From Gammaproteobacteria bacterium (GTDB lineage: Bacteria; Pseudomonadota; Gammaproteobacteria; Steroidobacterales; Foliamicaceae): a DNA stretch of 64,000 nucleotides. The stretch is taken from the NCBI GenBank assembly GCA_009845905.1, contig VXYS01000009.1, positions 372,001 to 436,000 on the forward strand, in the 5' to 3' direction. The position numbers and the translations under genes are program-made. Below the pieces are notes generated by a model. The model did no database searches and had not been told where the DNA came from. It was given only the letters and a program-made list of their open reading frames with translations. This document shows, in pieces, positions 8,677 to 19,106 of this stretch; position 1 is the first letter of the stretch; every line of letters begins with the position of its first letter.

Positions 8677-11166
8677 TCAGTCGCCGCGCAGTACGCTCAT
8701 CAGGGGGGCGTTGAGGGCGCCGCGCACGGCAAGCATTCCGGCCAGACCGATCAGGACGGCGCCCGCCGCCACGCCGGAGGCCAGCAGCAGGGGATCGAGG
8801 CTGTAGTCGAGTTCGAATACGCGGTCGGCCAGCAATAGCCCCAGCACGCTGGCGGCGCCTGCTCCCAGCAGCCCGGCCACGGCGCCCAGCACGCCGAACT
8901 CCACGGCCAGGCTCCGCAGTATGACGCCTCTGCGCCCGCCGAGGGTTCGCAGCACGGCCGTTTCCACCGACCGCTCACCGCGATTCGAGCGAACCGCCGC
9001 AAGCACCACGACCACGGCCGCCAGCAGGCTGAAGGCGAACACAAATTGCACCGCCAGGCCGGCGCGGTCCAGTATCCGCCGCGCCTGACCGATGATGGCG
9101 TCCAGGTCGATGATGGTCACCCCGGGATAGCGCTTGAGCAGGGCCATCAGAATCTGCCCCTCCTCCTGCGGGATGTAGGCGCTGGCGATCATCGTATGCG
9201 GCAGATCGGCGGCGTCCGGCGAGAGCATGAGCTGAAAATTCGGATCGAAGGTGTCCCAATCGACGCTGCGCAGGTTGCTGAGTTCCGCCTGCAGGGCCAC
9301 ACCGCCGACGTCGAAGGTCAGGCGATCCCCAAGGTCCACTCCCAGGCGGGCCGCGGTCTGCGAATCGGCCGACAATTCCGGCGGTCCGGCGTGCGCTTCG
9401 TCCCACCACTCCCCGCGTATTACGCGGTCGCCCTTCGGGATGCCGGCCGACCAGGAAACGTTGGAGGCGCGCTCGATGAAGCGGCGGCCTTCGGGGTTCG
9501 GCAAGGGCCACTCTGCGGCGGGGATGCCGTTGATTTCCGTAAGCCGCGCCCTGATGAAGGGCAGCGCTTCGGACAGGTCCGGGACTCTTTCGCCGAGCAG
9601 ATCGCGCATGCCCGGCCATTCCTCGGGCGCGATATTGATGAAGAAGTAGTTGGGTGCGTCTTCCGGCATGGATTGACGCCAGGCGTCCAGGAGATCGGTG
9701 CGCATGAGGCCCAGCAGCAGCACGGCCATCAGGCCGAGGCCGAACCCCGCGACCTGCGCCACGCTCTCTCCACCGCCGCGGCGGATATTGGCCAGGCCGT
9801 GCCGCCAGGCCACCCCGCCGGCGCCCCGCACCGCCGACAGCGCCCGAACGAGCAGCCAGCCGAGCAGCATGCCGGCCCCCGCCGTCAGCGTCAGGCCCAG
9901 GCTCATCCACAACGCCAGTTCAGCATCGCCGGCCAGAAGCGCGACGATGAGCAGGATGACCGCAATCGGCGCGCCCTGGCGCAGCAGCGGTCCCGGCCCG
10001 CGCATGGGCAGGTCCTGCCGAAGAACGCGCAGCGGCGAAGTCCTCGCCAGGCTGCGCAGCCAGGGGACGACGCAGGCGCCGGTGACCGCAATGGCGATCG
10101 CCGCGCCGGGCAGCAGGCTGCGCAGGCTGGCCGGAGGCAGGCTCAGGTTGATGACTTCACGCGCGTAGGCCGAAAGCGCGAGGTGGGCGGCGTAGCCGGC
10201 AATGCTGCCCATGCCGATACCCAGCGCCGACACGATGAGTACCGGGATCAGGGAACGCCGAAAGACCTGGCCCTGCGTGGCGCCGAGGCATTTCTCCAGC
10301 GCCGCGGTCACCAGCCGTCGGCGGGTATAGCTGCGCGCGGCGAGGACCGTGGCGACGGCCGACAGGATCACGCTCACAAGCGCGGCCAGCGCCAGGAAGC
10401 TTCCCGCCCGGTCCACGGCGGAAGCGAGGGTCTGACTCGCCTCCTCAAGGTTCTGGATGCGCTCGTCGGAACGCAGGCCGGGCTCCTCGGCCGCGCGGAA
10501 TTCAAGCACCCGGTCCTTTTGCCCGGCGAACAACTGACGGTAGGAGACCCGGCTGCCCGGGCGCACCACGTCCATCTCGGGAACGTCCGACAGGTTGGCC
10601 AGCACCGTCGGGCCGAGCTGCTGAAAGCCGGTTCCGGGATCCGGCCGATAGCGCAACACGCGCGTCGCGCGCAGGTCCCTGGAGCCGACCCGCATGATCG
10701 CTCCCACGTCGATGTCCAGTTGTGCAAGCAGGGCAGCGTCCACCCATGCTTCCCCCGGCGGCGGGATGCCTTCCGCGACGCTGTCGGCGCCATAGGGTTC
10801 CGCCGAAGTGCGGACCTCGCCGCGCAGCGGATAGTCGCCGGTAACCGCCACCACCGAACTCAAGGCGGTCATTTCATCGGCCACCGCGACCGTGGCGAAG
10901 GACCAGGTCTCGGCGCTTTGCAGAGAATAGGCGCCCGCTCGCTCGAGCCGGCCGGGGTCGGGCCGCACCGGGGCGGCGACGGCGAGGTCGGCCGCAAGCA
11001 CTTCCGCCGCCTGCTGCCGCACGGCCGCGCCTATGCGCTCGGTCAGGAAACTCACCGCGGCGACAGCCGCCACCGAAACGGTGAGCGCCGAGAGCATCAC
11101 GGTGAATTCGCCGGCGCGGAGTTCGCGCAGCCATCTCCGCCATCGCGTTGAGTGTGCAATGGTCAT
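8677..11166 (-). CDS. ABC transporter permease, YbbP/FtsX type
   Basis: An 829-residue integral membrane protein from the ATG at 11166. The frame stays open to 11205, but the shorter start fits the usual N-terminus (WLRELRAGEF, then a membrane segment). The protein has an N-terminal membrane helix, a large periplasmic domain and a three-helix FtsX block. A second half with the same plan ends in ANIRRGG... and AAVRSNRGERSVETAVLRTLGGRR. This duplicated layout is that of YbbP, the partner of ATPase YbbA. The likely ATPase is the ybbA-like gene at 16640-17302, separated here by three genes. Its substrate is unknown; lipid or lysophospholipid handling is a guess. Confidence 0.85.
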   Translation of the reverse strand: MTIAHSTRWRRWLRELRAGEFTVMLSALTVSVAAVAAVSFLTERIGAAVRQQAAEVLAADLAVAAPVRPDPGRLERAGAYSLQSAETWSFATVAVADEMTALSSVVAVTGDYPLRGEVRTSAEPYGADSVAEGIPPPGEAWVDAALLAQLDIDVGAIMRVGSRDLRATRVLRYRPDPGTGFQQLGPTVLANLSDVPEMDVVRPGSRVSYRQLFAGQKDRVLEFRAAEEPGLRSDERIQNLEEASQTLASAVDRAGSFLALAALVSVILSAVATVLAARSYTRRRLVTAALEKCLGATQGQVFRRSLIPVLIVSALGIGMGSIAGYAAHLALSAYAREVINLSLPPASLRSLLPGAAIAIAVTGACVVPWLRSLARTSPLRVLRQDLPMRGPGPLLRQGAPIAVILLIVALLAGDAELALWMSLGLTLTAGAGMLLGWLLVRALSAVRGAGGVAWRHGLANIRRGGGESVAQVAGFGLGLMAVLLLGLMRTDLLDAWRQSMPEDAPNYFFINIAPEEWPGMRDLLGERVPDLSEALPFIRARLTEINGIPAAEWPLPNPEGRRFIERASNVSWSAGIPKGDRVIRGEWWDEAHAGPPELSADSQTAARLGVDLGDRLTFDVGGVALQAELSNLRSVDWDTFDPNFQLMLSPDAADLPHTMIASAYIPQEEGQILMALLKRYPGVTIIDLDAIIGQARRILDRAGLAVQFVFAFSLLAAVVVVLAAVRSNRGERSVETAVLRTLGGRRGVILRSLAVEFGVLGAVAGLLGAGAASVLGLLLADRVFELDYSLDPLLLASGVAAGAVLIGLAGMLAVRGALNAPLMSVLRGD

Positions 11167-11239
11167 CGCGGCGGGAACTTTCGCATATACTGCACGCCCG
11201 CTCAAGGCAAAGCCGCAAGTTCAGGGGCCCTCGCGCCAA

Positions 11240-13405
11240 GTGAAAGTCCATTTCCTGCCCTGCCTGGCCGTGGCCGCGCTTACCGCCTGCGCTGCCGAGG
11301 ACTCGCAAATGTCCGAAGACCAGACACCCGTCGAGCCGCCGGTCGCGGACCGCCGTCCCCACTCCTACAGCCATCACGGCGTCACCATCGAGGACCCCTA
11401 CCACTGGCTGAGGGACCGGAGTTACCCACAGGTGGACGATCCGGACATCCTGGCGTACCTGGAGGCGGAAAACGCCTACTTCGAGAGCGTGATGGCGCCC
11501 CGCGGGGAGCTGGTGGATACCCTGTTCGAGGAAATCAAGGCTCGCCAGAAGACCGACGACGCCGGCGTTCCCTTCAAGGACGGGGACTGGCGCTACCAGT
11601 GGCGTTTCGAGGAAGGCGGGCAATACCGCATCTGGCAGCGCTGGCCGGCGGGGGACGCCGAATCGACGGACTCTCCCGGCGCCAACGCCGAAACCCTGTT
11701 GAACGAACCGGAGCTGGCGGCCGGGCATGATTACTTCCGCCTCGGCGCGCTGTCGGTCAGCCACGGCGGCGACCTGCTCGCCTACAGCACCGATACCGAC
11801 GGCTCGGAGCGTTACCGGCTGTTCGTCAAGGACCTGAAGACCGGCGAGTTGCTGGAGGACGCCATCGAGAACACCCTGGGCGGCGCGGTCTGGGCGGCGG
11901 ACGATTCCGCGTTGCTGTATGTGGTCGTGGACGAGAACTGGCGTCCCTACCAGGTGCGCAGGCATGTGCTGGGCCAGCCCGTGGAAAGCGACTCCGTCGT
12001 TTACGAAGAGCACGATCCCGGCTTCTTCGTGCGCCTGTCGGAATCGGCCTCCGAGCATTACATATTGATCCACACCACCGGGCATACGTCGTCCGAGGCC
12101 TACGTCATTCCCGCCGATGCAAGCGACGCGGAACCGCTGCCGGTGGCGCCCCGGCGCGCCGACCACGAGTACTTCGTGGACCACCAGGAGGACCGGTTCG
12201 TGATCCGTACCAACGACCGGCACAGGAACTTCCGCCTGGTGATCGCTGCCGGCGACGATCCATCCGAGGAAAACTGGACGTCGCTGCTTGAAGGAACCGC
12301 GGAGCTCTACATTCGCGGTTTCGACGTTTTTGCCGATTTCGTCGCAGTGGTGGAGCGAACCAACGGCCTGAACGCCATCCGGCTCATCGGCAGGGACGGG
12401 ACCACGACCCGCGTGGAACTGCCGGAAACCGTCTGCTCTGTGGTCCTGGGCGACAACGCGGAGTACCGGACGGGAACGTTGCGGCTGGAGTACTCGTCCA
12501 TGATCACGCCACCCACCGTATTCGACTACCGGGTCGATTCAGGCGAGCTCAAGACCCTCAAAGTTCGCGAGATTCCCAGCGGCTACGCGAAGGAGCTATA
12601 TCTGACCGAACGGCTCATGGCGCCGGCCCGCGACGGCGCTGAGATTCCCGTATCGCTCGTGCGCCGCAAGGACACCCCGGCCGAGGGCGCCGCGCCTTTG
12701 TACCTGTACGGATACGGTGCGTACGGGTTTGCCGTTCCGCCCTCATTCTCCACCAGCCGGCTGTCGCTTCTCGACCGGGGCTTCATCTTTGCGATCGCCC
12801 ACATTCGCGGCGGCGACGATCTCGGCTACCACTGGTACGAAGCCGGCAAGCTGGATCGGCGCGTCAACACCTTCAACGATTTCGTGGACGTGGCGCGCTT
12901 TCTGATCGACGCCGGCCACGCAGGGAAAGGCCGCATCGCCATAGCCGGCGGCAGCGCCGGCGGTGAACTCATGGGCGCGGTCGTCAACCAGGCCCCCGAG
13001 CTGTGGGGCGCGGTGGCGGCTCACGTGCCGTTCGTTGACGTGCTCAATACCATGCTGGACGAATCCCTGCCGCTTACGCCCACGGAATGGCCGGAGTGGG
13101 GCAATCCGATCGAGGACAAGGCCGCGTTCGAGCTCATCCGGTCCTATTCCCCGTACGACCAGTTGGTCGCCCGCGAGTATCCGCCGATGCTGGTGACTGC
13201 CGGCCTGAACGATCCGCGGGTGACCTACTGGGAACCGGCCAAGTACGTCGCCAGGCTCAGGCGGCTGAAGACCGGCGACAGCCCGTTGTTGCTGAAGACC
13301 AACATGGGCGCCGGGCATGGCGGCAGGTCCGGCCGCTATGACTCCCTCTACGAGGTTGCCGAGGAATACGCTTTCATGCTCTGGTCGCTGGGGCTGGCCG
13401 ACTAG
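11240..13405 (+). CDS. S9 family prolyl oligopeptidase (oligopeptidase B-like), putative lipoprotein
   Basis: A 721-residue serine peptidase. The N-terminal beta-propeller begins at SYSHHGVTIEDPYHWLRDRSYP, the typical S9A entry block. The catalytic Ser is in GGSAGGELMG (S572), the Asp is in GLNDPRVTYWEPAKYVARL and the His in NMGAGHGGRSGR. These blocks resemble oligopeptidase B, which cleaves short peptides after basic residues. I chose the GTG at 11240 because it gives a signal ending in the lipobox LTAC; an internal ATG at 11309 would give a cytoplasmic form. The ribosome site is weak either way. The stop overlaps the convergent ppsR stop by 4 bases. Confidence 0.85.
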   Translation: MKVHFLPCLAVAALTACAAEDSQMSEDQTPVEPPVADRRPHSYSHHGVTIEDPYHWLRDRSYPQVDDPDILAYLEAENAYFESVMAPRGELVDTLFEEIKARQKTDDAGVPFKDGDWRYQWRFEEGGQYRIWQRWPAGDAESTDSPGANAETLLNEPELAAGHDYFRLGALSVSHGGDLLAYSTDTDGSERYRLFVKDLKTGELLEDAIENTLGGAVWAADDSALLYVVVDENWRPYQVRRHVLGQPVESDSVVYEEHDPGFFVRLSESASEHYILIHTTGHTSSEAYVIPADASDAEPLPVAPRRADHEYFVDHQEDRFVIRTNDRHRNFRLVIAAGDDPSEENWTSLLEGTAELYIRGFDVFADFVAVVERTNGLNAIRLIGRDGTTTRVELPETVCSVVLGDNAEYRTGTLRLEYSSMITPPTVFDYRVDSGELKTLKVREIPSGYAKELYLTERLMAPARDGAEIPVSLVRRKDTPAEGAAPLYLYGYGAYGFAVPPSFSTSRLSLLDRGFIFAIAHIRGGDDLGYHWYEAGKLDRRVNTFNDFVDVARFLIDAGHAGKGRIAIAGGSAGGELMGAVVNQAPELWGAVAAHVPFVDVLNTMLDESLPLTPTEWPEWGNPIEDKAAFELIRSYSPYDQLVAREYPPMLVTAGLNDPRVTYWEPAKYVARLRRLKTGDSPLLLKTNMGAGHGGRSGRYDSLYEVAEEYAFMLWSLGLAD

Positions 13406-14226
13406 GGACTGGCGCGGCGCTTGACGCCGGTTTCGCTCAGTATGGTGCTGGAGATTTCCTCGATGGAGCGATGCGTCGTGTCGATGTAGCTGATGCCGTG
13501 CTGCCTGAACATTCTCTCGGCGCTGCGCAGTTCGAAACGAACCTGCCTCGATGAGGAATAGCTGCCGTCCGGCCGCCGTTCGCGGCGGATCTGGATCAGG
13601 CGGTCCACCGAAATCGTGAGCCCGTACAGCTTTCCGCGGTGCTTGAGCAGTGGCTTGGGCAGCCGGCCCGATTCCATGTCGTCCTCGGTGAGAGGGTAGT
13701 TGGCGGCAAAGACGCCGTATTGCAGCGCCAGGTACAGGCAGGTGGGCGTCTTTCCCGACCGGGAAACTCCGGTAAGTATCAGGTCGGCCTCGTCGTAGTG
13801 GATGATTCCGTGGCCGTCGTCGGAATCCATTGCGAAGTGGGTTGCGTCAATCCGGGAGTTGTAGCTGGTCGCGTCCGACATCCCGTGCGTTCGCCCCAGT
13901 GTGTGCGAGGACTTGACCCCGAGTTCCTCCTCCAGCGGCGCCAGGAATTCCGCGAAATAGTCCAGAACCAGACCCCTGGAGCGCAGCAATGGCGCGCGGT
14001 TGGCGTTATGCACGAAACTGGTGAAGACGATCGGCCGGCAGCCCGTGCGTTCGGCTTCCCAGTCGATTCGCCTCGCCACCTGGACCGCCTTCTCGACGCT
14101 GTCGATGAACGGAACCGTAATCGGCACGAAGGTGATTCCGTCGAACTGCGTAAGGAGGCTGTGGCCCAGCGTCTCAGCGGTGACGCCGGTGCGGTCGGAC
14201 ACGAAAAATACCGTGCGCTCTGCCAT
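13402..14226 (-). CDS. ppsR: PEP synthase regulatory protein (bifunctional kinase/pyrophosphorylase)
   Basis: A 274-residue member of the DUF299 family. It uses ADP to phosphorylate PEP synthase on a Thr and uses phosphate to remove it, switching the enzyme off and on. The N-terminus [19 protein letters not shown] and the P-loop [10 protein letters not shown] (residues 153-162) are diagnostic. It is divergent from ppsA with only 38 bases between the start codons, so regulator and target share a control region. Confidence 0.95.
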   Translation of the reverse strand: MAERTVFFVSDRTGVTAETLGHSLLTQFDGITFVPITVPFIDSVEKAVQVARRIDWEAERTGCRPIVFTSFVHNANRAPLLRSRGLVLDYFAEFLAPLEEELGVKSSHTLGRTHGMSDATSYNSRIDATHFAMDSDDGHGIIHYDEADLILTGVSRSGKTPTCLYLALQYGVFAANYPLTEDDMESGRLPKPLLKHRGKLYGLTISVDRLIQIRRERRPDGSYSSSRQVRFELRSAERMFRQHGISYIDTTHRSIEEISSTILSETGVKRRASP

Positions 14227-14264
14227 ACTACGCTATCGGGTTTGGGGGCGAGCGGGAGTATAGC

Positions 14265-16643
14265 TTGCGCGAGTACGTAATCGGCCTTTCGGCCATCGGG
14301 AAGGACGATCTGGAGCGCGTCGGCGGGAAGAACGCGTCTTTGGGCGAAATGATCGCCCACCTCGAAGAACTGGACATACGCGTTCCCGACGGCTTCGCCA
14401 CGACATCGGACGCATTCTCGGAATTTCTTTATCAGGACGGGCTGGGCGAGGCCATCCACGGCATGCTGGACGGCCTGGACGTGGAAGATGTGGAGACGCT
14501 CGGCCGCACCGGCGCTCATATACGCGAACTGATCGGCAAGGCGCCGCTGCCTGGCGGCCTCGAGCGGTCGGTCCGATCGGCTTTCGAGCGGCTTTGCGAT
14601 GGCGCGGAGATCGGTGTCGCGGTCCGGTCCTCGGCAACGGCGGAGGACTTGCCCGAAGCGTCATTCGCCGGACAGCAGGACACCCTGCTCAACGTGCGCG
14701 GGCCGGACCACGTCGTTGCGGGAATTCGCGAGATTTACGCCTCGCTGTTCAATGACCGGGCCATCGCCTATCGGGTCCACCAGGGATTCGATCACCGCCG
14801 GGTTTCGCTTTCGGTGGCCGTCCAGCGCATGGTCCGCAGCGACCTGGCCAGTTCCGGCGTGCTCTTCACGCTGGATACCGAGTCGGGGTTCCGCGACCTG
14901 GTGCTGATTTCCTCGAGCTACGGACTGGGCGAAACCGTAGTGCAGGGCGCGGTCAACCCGGACGAGTTTTACGTCTACAAGCCGGGTCTTGCCCGTGGCC
15001 GCAAGGCGGTGATCCGGCGCAACCTGGGCAGCAAGGCACTGAAGATGGTCTATTCCGACGGCGACGGCGGGCGCGTTTCCACCGTGGAAGTACCGAGGGA
15101 GCAGCGCGACCGGTTTTCGCTCTCCGACGCGGACGCCGAGGAACTGGCCAGGCAGGCGGTGGCGATCGAGCGGCACTACGGCCGGCCCATGGACATCGAG
15201 TGGGGCAAGGACGGCGAAGACGGCCATCTTTACATCCTGCAGGCGCGCCCGGAGACGGTGAAGAGCCGGGCGGACCAGACCCTGGTGCGGTTCGAACTCA
15301 AGGAGCGTTCAAAGGTGCTGAGCAGCGGGCGCAGCATAGGCCAGCGCGTGGGGGCCGGCGTCGCGAGGATCGTATCCAGCGTGGAGCGGATGAATCTCAT
15401 TCAGCCCGGGGACGTGCTGGTGGCGGACATGACCGACCCCGACTGGGAGCCGGTCATGAAGCGGGCGGCGGCGATTGTGACCAACCGCGGCGGGCGCACA
15501 TGCCACGCTGCGATCATTGCCCGCGAACTGGGCATTCCGGCGGTCGTGGGTTGCGGGAACGCGACCAGCGATATTCCGGACGGGACGGAAGTAACGGTTT
15601 CCTGCGCCGAAGGCGACGAGGGATTCGTCTACCGGGGCAGGCTGCCTTACGAGGAACGGTCCATGCGGCTGGGCCGACTTCCGGAAATCCCGGTGCGGTT
15701 GGCCATGAACGTGGGCAACCCCGATCGCGCTTTTGCCTTCGCGGCCATTCCCAATCACGGTGTGGGCCTTGCCAGGCTGGAATTCATCGTCAACCGGATG
15801 ATCGGCGTGCATCCCAATGCCATCCTCGAATTCGACCGGCAGGACCCGGATGTGCGGGAACTGATCGTAGAGCAGATGGCGGGTTACGCCGATCCCGTTT
15901 CCTTCTACGTGGAGAAATTGGCCGAAGGCATTGCCTGTATCGCCGCGGCCTTTGCTCCCGAGCCGGTCATCGTGCGGCTGTCGGATTTCAAGTCCAACGA
16001 GTACGCCAACCTGATCGGCGGCGCGCGCTACGAGCCGGTGGAGGAAAATCCCATGCTCGGCTTTCGCGGCGCCGCGCGCTACGTGGACGAGCATTTCAAA
16101 CCCTGCTTTGAACTGGAGTGCCGGGCGCTGTTGAAGGTTCGCCGGGACATGGGACTGGAGAACGTCCAGGTGATGGCGCCCTTCGTGCGCACGGTTAAAC
16201 AGGCGCGCGAAGTGGTCGGGTTGCTGGCCGCGAACGGCCTTGAGCGCGGTGTGGACGGTCTGAAACTCATCATGATGTGCGAGCTGCCCGGCAACGCCCT
16301 GCTGGCCGGGCAGTACCTCGAATTCTTCGATGGCATGTCGATCGGCTCCAACGACCTGACCCAGCTCACGCTCGGCCTGGACCGCGACTCGGGACGGATA
16401 GCGTCGCTGTTCGACGAGCGGGACGAGGCCGTCAGGCGCCTCCTGGAGATGGCCATCGATGCTTGCCGGGCGCAGGACAAGTACGTGGGCATTTGCGGCC
16501 AGGGGCCGTCGGACCATCCGGATCTGGCCCGCTGGCTGGTGGAAAAAGGAATCGACAGCCTTTCGCTGAATCCCGATTCGGTACTGGATACCTGGCTCCA
16601 CCTGGCCGAGGCGGAGTCTGGGAATGGAAAAGCCTCGCGCTAG
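14265..16643 (+). CDS. ppsA: Phosphoenolpyruvate synthase
   Basis: A 792-residue enzyme converting pyruvate and ATP to PEP, AMP and phosphate. The start is TTG with GGGAG six bases ahead. Visible blocks are [11 protein letters not shown] and [20 protein letters not shown] (ATP-grasp domain), and [21 protein letters not shown] with the phosphohistidine at H414. [17 protein letters not shown] and [14 protein letters not shown] form the C-terminal PEP-binding barrel. Length is normal. The Thr next to the catalytic His is the expected PpsR target. Its stop shares bases with the stop of the convergent ybbA. Confidence 0.96.
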   Translation: MREYVIGLSAIGKDDLERVGGKNASLGEMIAHLEELDIRVPDGFATTSDAFSEFLYQDGLGEAIHGMLDGLDVEDVETLGRTGAHIRELIGKAPLPGGLERSVRSAFERLCDGAEIGVAVRSSATAEDLPEASFAGQQDTLLNVRGPDHVVAGIREIYASLFNDRAIAYRVHQGFDHRRVSLSVAVQRMVRSDLASSGVLFTLDTESGFRDLVLISSSYGLGETVVQGAVNPDEFYVYKPGLARGRKAVIRRNLGSKALKMVYSDGDGGRVSTVEVPREQRDRFSLSDADAEELARQAVAIERHYGRPMDIEWGKDGEDGHLYILQARPETVKSRADQTLVRFELKERSKVLSSGRSIGQRVGAGVARIVSSVERMNLIQPGDVLVADMTDPDWEPVMKRAAAIVTNRGGRTCHAAIIARELGIPAVVGCGNATSDIPDGTEVTVSCAEGDEGFVYRGRLPYEERSMRLGRLPEIPVRLAMNVGNPDRAFAFAAIPNHGVGLARLEFIVNRMIGVHPNAILEFDRQDPDVRELIVEQMAGYADPVSFYVEKLAEGIACIAAAFAPEPVIVRLSDFKSNEYANLIGGARYEPVEENPMLGFRGAARYVDEHFKPCFELECRALLKVRRDMGLENVQVMAPFVRTVKQAREVVGLLAANGLERGVDGLKLIMMCELPGNALLAGQYLEFFDGMSIGSNDLTQLTLGLDRDSGRIASLFDERDEAVRRLLEMAIDACRAQDKYVGICGQGPSDHPDLARWLVEKGIDSLSLNPDSVLDTWLHLAEAESGNGKASR

Positions 16644-17302
16644 AGGCGGCCGCCGTTAAGGCGGCAGATGCGGTCGCAGCGTCCGGCCAGCTTCTGATCG
16701 TGGGTAGCGAGCAGCAGCGTGGCGCCGGCCAGCTCGTTCATCTCGAACAGGATGTCGCCGACCCTCCGGCCGGTATCGGCGTCGAGGTTGCCGGTCGGCT
16801 CGTCCGCCATGAGCACCTGGGGGCGGGTCACGAAGGCGCGCGCGATGGCGACGCGCTGGCGCTCGCCTCCGGAGAGATGGCGCGGATAGTGGCGCCGCCG
16901 TTCGGAAAGTCCGACGCGGCCAAGGGCCTCGTCGGCCGCCTTGCGCGCTCCCCGGCCGCCGTTCAGTTCCAGTGGCAGCATGACGTTCTCGATCGCGGTC
17001 AGGGATTCGACCAGGTGGAAGGACTGGAACACGAAACCCAGGTGCTGTCCGCGCAAGCGGGCCCGTCCGTCCTCGTCGAGCCGGGAAAGGTCCTGGCCGC
17101 ACAGCACGACCCGGCCTTCGGTGGGATGGTCGAGTCCGGCCAGGAGCGCCAGCAGCGTCGTCTTGCCCGCTCCGGACGGACCCATGAGCGCGCAGGACTC
17201 GCCACTTTCGAGGCGCAGGTTGATATCCTTGAGAATCTCAAGGTCCCCCTCGGGGCTGGACACGGTCATGCCCAGGTTCTCAGCGCTTAAGACTTCAGTC
17301 AT
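16640..17302 (-). CDS. ybbA: ABC transporter ATP-binding protein, YbbA type
   Basis: A 220-residue ATPase of the LolD/MacB-like group. The Walker A motif is GPSGAGKTT (41-49), the signature is LSGGERQR (143-150) and Walker B is [12 protein letters not shown]. It is divergent from and overlaps the 5' end of tesA, the arrangement known from E. coli ybbA-tesA. Its usual membrane partner ybbP is not adjacent here but lies at 8677-11166. It would power a YbbP-type permease; the substrate is not established. Confidence 0.92.
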   Translation of the reverse strand: MTEVLSAENLGMTVSSPEGDLEILKDINLRLESGESCALMGPSGAGKTTLLALLAGLDHPTEGRVVLCGQDLSRLDEDGRARLRGQHLGFVFQSFHLVESLTAIENVMLPLELNGGRGARKAADEALGRVGLSERRRHYPRHLSGGERQRVAIARAFVTRPQVLMADEPTGNLDADTGRRVGDILFEMNELAGATLLLATHDQKLAGRCDRICRLNGGRL

Positions 17303-17954
17303 TCGTTGCCTTACAGCGGTCGCCTTGTGCCTTGTGTTTGCCGGCGCAGCCGCCAGGGATGCGCCCGTATTGCTGGTTTTAGGCGACAGCTTGAGCGCCG
17401 CCTACGGAATGCCCCTGAGCCGGGGCTGGGTAAGTTTACTAGAGCAACGCCTCGGTAATGCGAACCGGCCCTGGCGAGTGGTCAATGCCAGCATCTCCGG
17501 CGATACCACCTCGGGCGCCCTGAAACGCCTGCCGAAGCTGCTGGATCTGCATGCGCCGGAAGTGGTGATTATCGAACTGGGCGGGAACGACGGCCTGCAG
17601 GGCAAGCCGCTGGACGCTATCGAGTCCAACCTGAGTGGCCTGATCGGCGTTGTACGCGGTGCGGGCGCGCAACCGGCGCTGGTCGGCATGCGGATTCCGC
17701 CCAACTACGGCCGCTACTACACCGGTGAGTTCGAACGGCTGTACGAGCAAATTGCGGAAAGGGAGGAGGTTCCTCTGCTGCGGTTCGACCTGGAGGGGCT
17801 GGCGAGCACCGAAGGCATGATGCAGGAGGACGGAATTCATCCGGCGCCGGAAGCGCAGGGACGGATGCTGGACTCGCTGTGGCCGGACCTGAACGCCCGG
17901 CTGCTCAGCCTGGAGCGGGACCGCCAGTCCCGGGAACAAGGCCCCGGCTCATGA
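17268..17954 (+). CDS. tesA: Periplasmic SGNH-family esterase/thioesterase I
   Basis: A 228-residue GDSL hydrolase. The start at 17268 is the only ATG giving a sensible signal peptide (hydrophobic core LTAVALCLVFAGAAARA-like, residues 14-30). Catalytic blocks are VLGDSLSAAYGM (Ser41), GGNDGLQG (Asn) and DGIHP (Asp-x-x-His), all in order. TesA hydrolyses acyl-CoA, lysophospholipid and ester substrates in the periplasm. Its first 35 bases overlap the divergent ybbA start region, and its stop overlaps the convergent dgt gene by 6 bases. Confidence 0.93.
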   Translation: MPRFSALKTSVIRCLTAVALCLVFAGAAARDAPVLLVLGDSLSAAYGMPLSRGWVSLLEQRLGNANRPWRVVNASISGDTTSGALKRLPKLLDLHAPEVVIIELGGNDGLQGKPLDAIESNLSGLIGVVRGAGAQPALVGMRIPPNYGRYYTGEFERLYEQIAEREEVPLLRFDLEGLASTEGMMQEDGIHPAPEAQGRMLDSLWPDLNARLLSLERDRQSREQGPGS

Positions 17955-19106
17955 ATCAAGCGCCAGGGCCCGGCAACGCCGGCTGGCGTAACGGTCCGTC
18001 ATTCCCGCGATGTAGTCGGCTACCGCCCGCGCCAGCGCTCCGGCGCCGCACTCCCGGTCCGGCGAATGCCTGCCGGGCATTTGGTCCGGGTGGTTGATGT
18101 AGTGGTTGAACAAGGCGTCGACCACGGCGCCTCCCCTCGCGTACTCCTGCTGCATGCGAGGGTGATGGTATAGCCGCTCGGTCAGGAAGCGGGCCAGCTC
18201 CCGGTGACGTTTGTCGGCCGGGTCGCTCAAGCCCACCAGCGGCATCGAACGGCTGCGGACCGCATCCGCGTCCTCGGGCATGGCCTCTTTCAGATTGGCG
18301 CTGGTGGTCTCGATCAGGTCCGAGACCACCCGGTCGATCATTCCCCGTATGGCTTCCGACGCCAGCGAGCCGCCGTCGGCGGTGGGAAATCTGCCGGCCG
18401 CTTCGTCACGGGATTCGCGGAACAGGCGCACGTCCATCAGCTCGCCGGGGTCCAGCAGGCCGCTGCGCAAACCGTCGTCGAGATCGTGATGGTTGTACGC
18501 GATCTCGTCGGCCACATTGGCCAGTTGCGCCTCCAGGCTGGGCTGGCTGCGCCGGATAAACCGTTCGCCCAGGTCTCCGAGCGCGCGGGCCTGGCGTCGC
18601 GAGCAGCGCTTGAGCAGGCCTTCGCGCGTTTCCCAGCACAGGTTCAGTCCCGGGAACCCCGGGTATCGGTGCTCCAGCATGTCGACAATGCGCAGGGCCT
18701 GCAGATTGTGTTCGAAGCCTCCATGGTCGGCCATGCAACGGTTCAGCGCAGTCTGCCCGGCGTGGCCGAACGGCGGATGCCCCAGATCGTGTCCCAGGCA
18801 GATCGCTTCCGTTAGATCCTGATTGAGGCGCAGGCAGGCCGCGACGGTGCGCGCGATCTGGGCCACCTCCATCGTGTGCGTAAGCCGCGTGCGGAAGTGA
18901 TCGCCTTCGCCGGCGACGAACACCTGGGTCTTGTGCATCAGCCGCCGGAAAGCCCGGCAGTGGATGATCCGGTCGCGGTCCCGCTGAAAAGGGCTCCTGT
19001 AGGGGTGGCCGGGTTCGGCGTGAACGCGGCCGCGCGTCTGCTCATCGCGGACCGCCCAGGGGGCAAGAGTCGTGTCGCGCCCTCGCCACGCCGCGGCCGT
19101 CGTCAA
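17949..19106 (-). CDS. dgt: Deoxyguanosinetriphosphate triphosphohydrolase-like protein
   Basis: A 385-residue HD-domain enzyme that splits dNTPs into nucleoside and triphosphate. The frame stays open far upstream through aroB, but the family N-terminus (APWAVRDEQTRGR, then HPYRSPFQRDRDRIIH) sits just after a TTG at 19106 that overlaps the aroB stop. I take that TTG as the start, with translation coupled to aroB. Metal ligands are visible in RLTHTMEVAQIAR, GHDLGHPPFGHAG and ADEIAYNHHD. Length fits the shorter dGTPase-like family rather than E. coli Dgt. Confidence 0.88.
   Translation of the reverse strand: MTTAAAWRGRDTTLAPWAVRDEQTRGRVHAEPGHPYRSPFQRDRDRIIHCRAFRRLMHKTQVFVAGEGDHFRTRLTHTMEVAQIARTVAACLRLNQDLTEAICLGHDLGHPPFGHAGQTALNRCMADHGGFEHNLQALRIVDMLEHRYPGFPGLNLCWETREGLLKRCSRRQARALGDLGERFIRRSQPSLEAQLANVADEIAYNHHDLDDGLRSGLLDPGELMDVRLFRESRDEAAGRFPTADGGSLASEAIRGMIDRVVSDLIETTSANLKEAMPEDADAVRSRSMPLVGLSDPADKRHRELARFLTERLYHHPRMQQEYARGGAVVDALFNHYINHPDQMPGRHSPDRECGAGALARAVADYIAGMTDRYASRRCRALALDS

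Noticed and set aside
9046..11151. Long plus-strand frame of 701 codons opposite the permease gene
   Set aside because: High-GC antisense shadow with His/Gln/Arg/Gly-rich composition and no domain; the membrane protein on the other strand is convincing.
11033..11239. Extension of the S9 peptidase upstream over the YbbP-type permease start
   Set aside because: The segment has no signal or domain and overlaps a divergent gene; the GTG at 11240 gives a lipoprotein signal.
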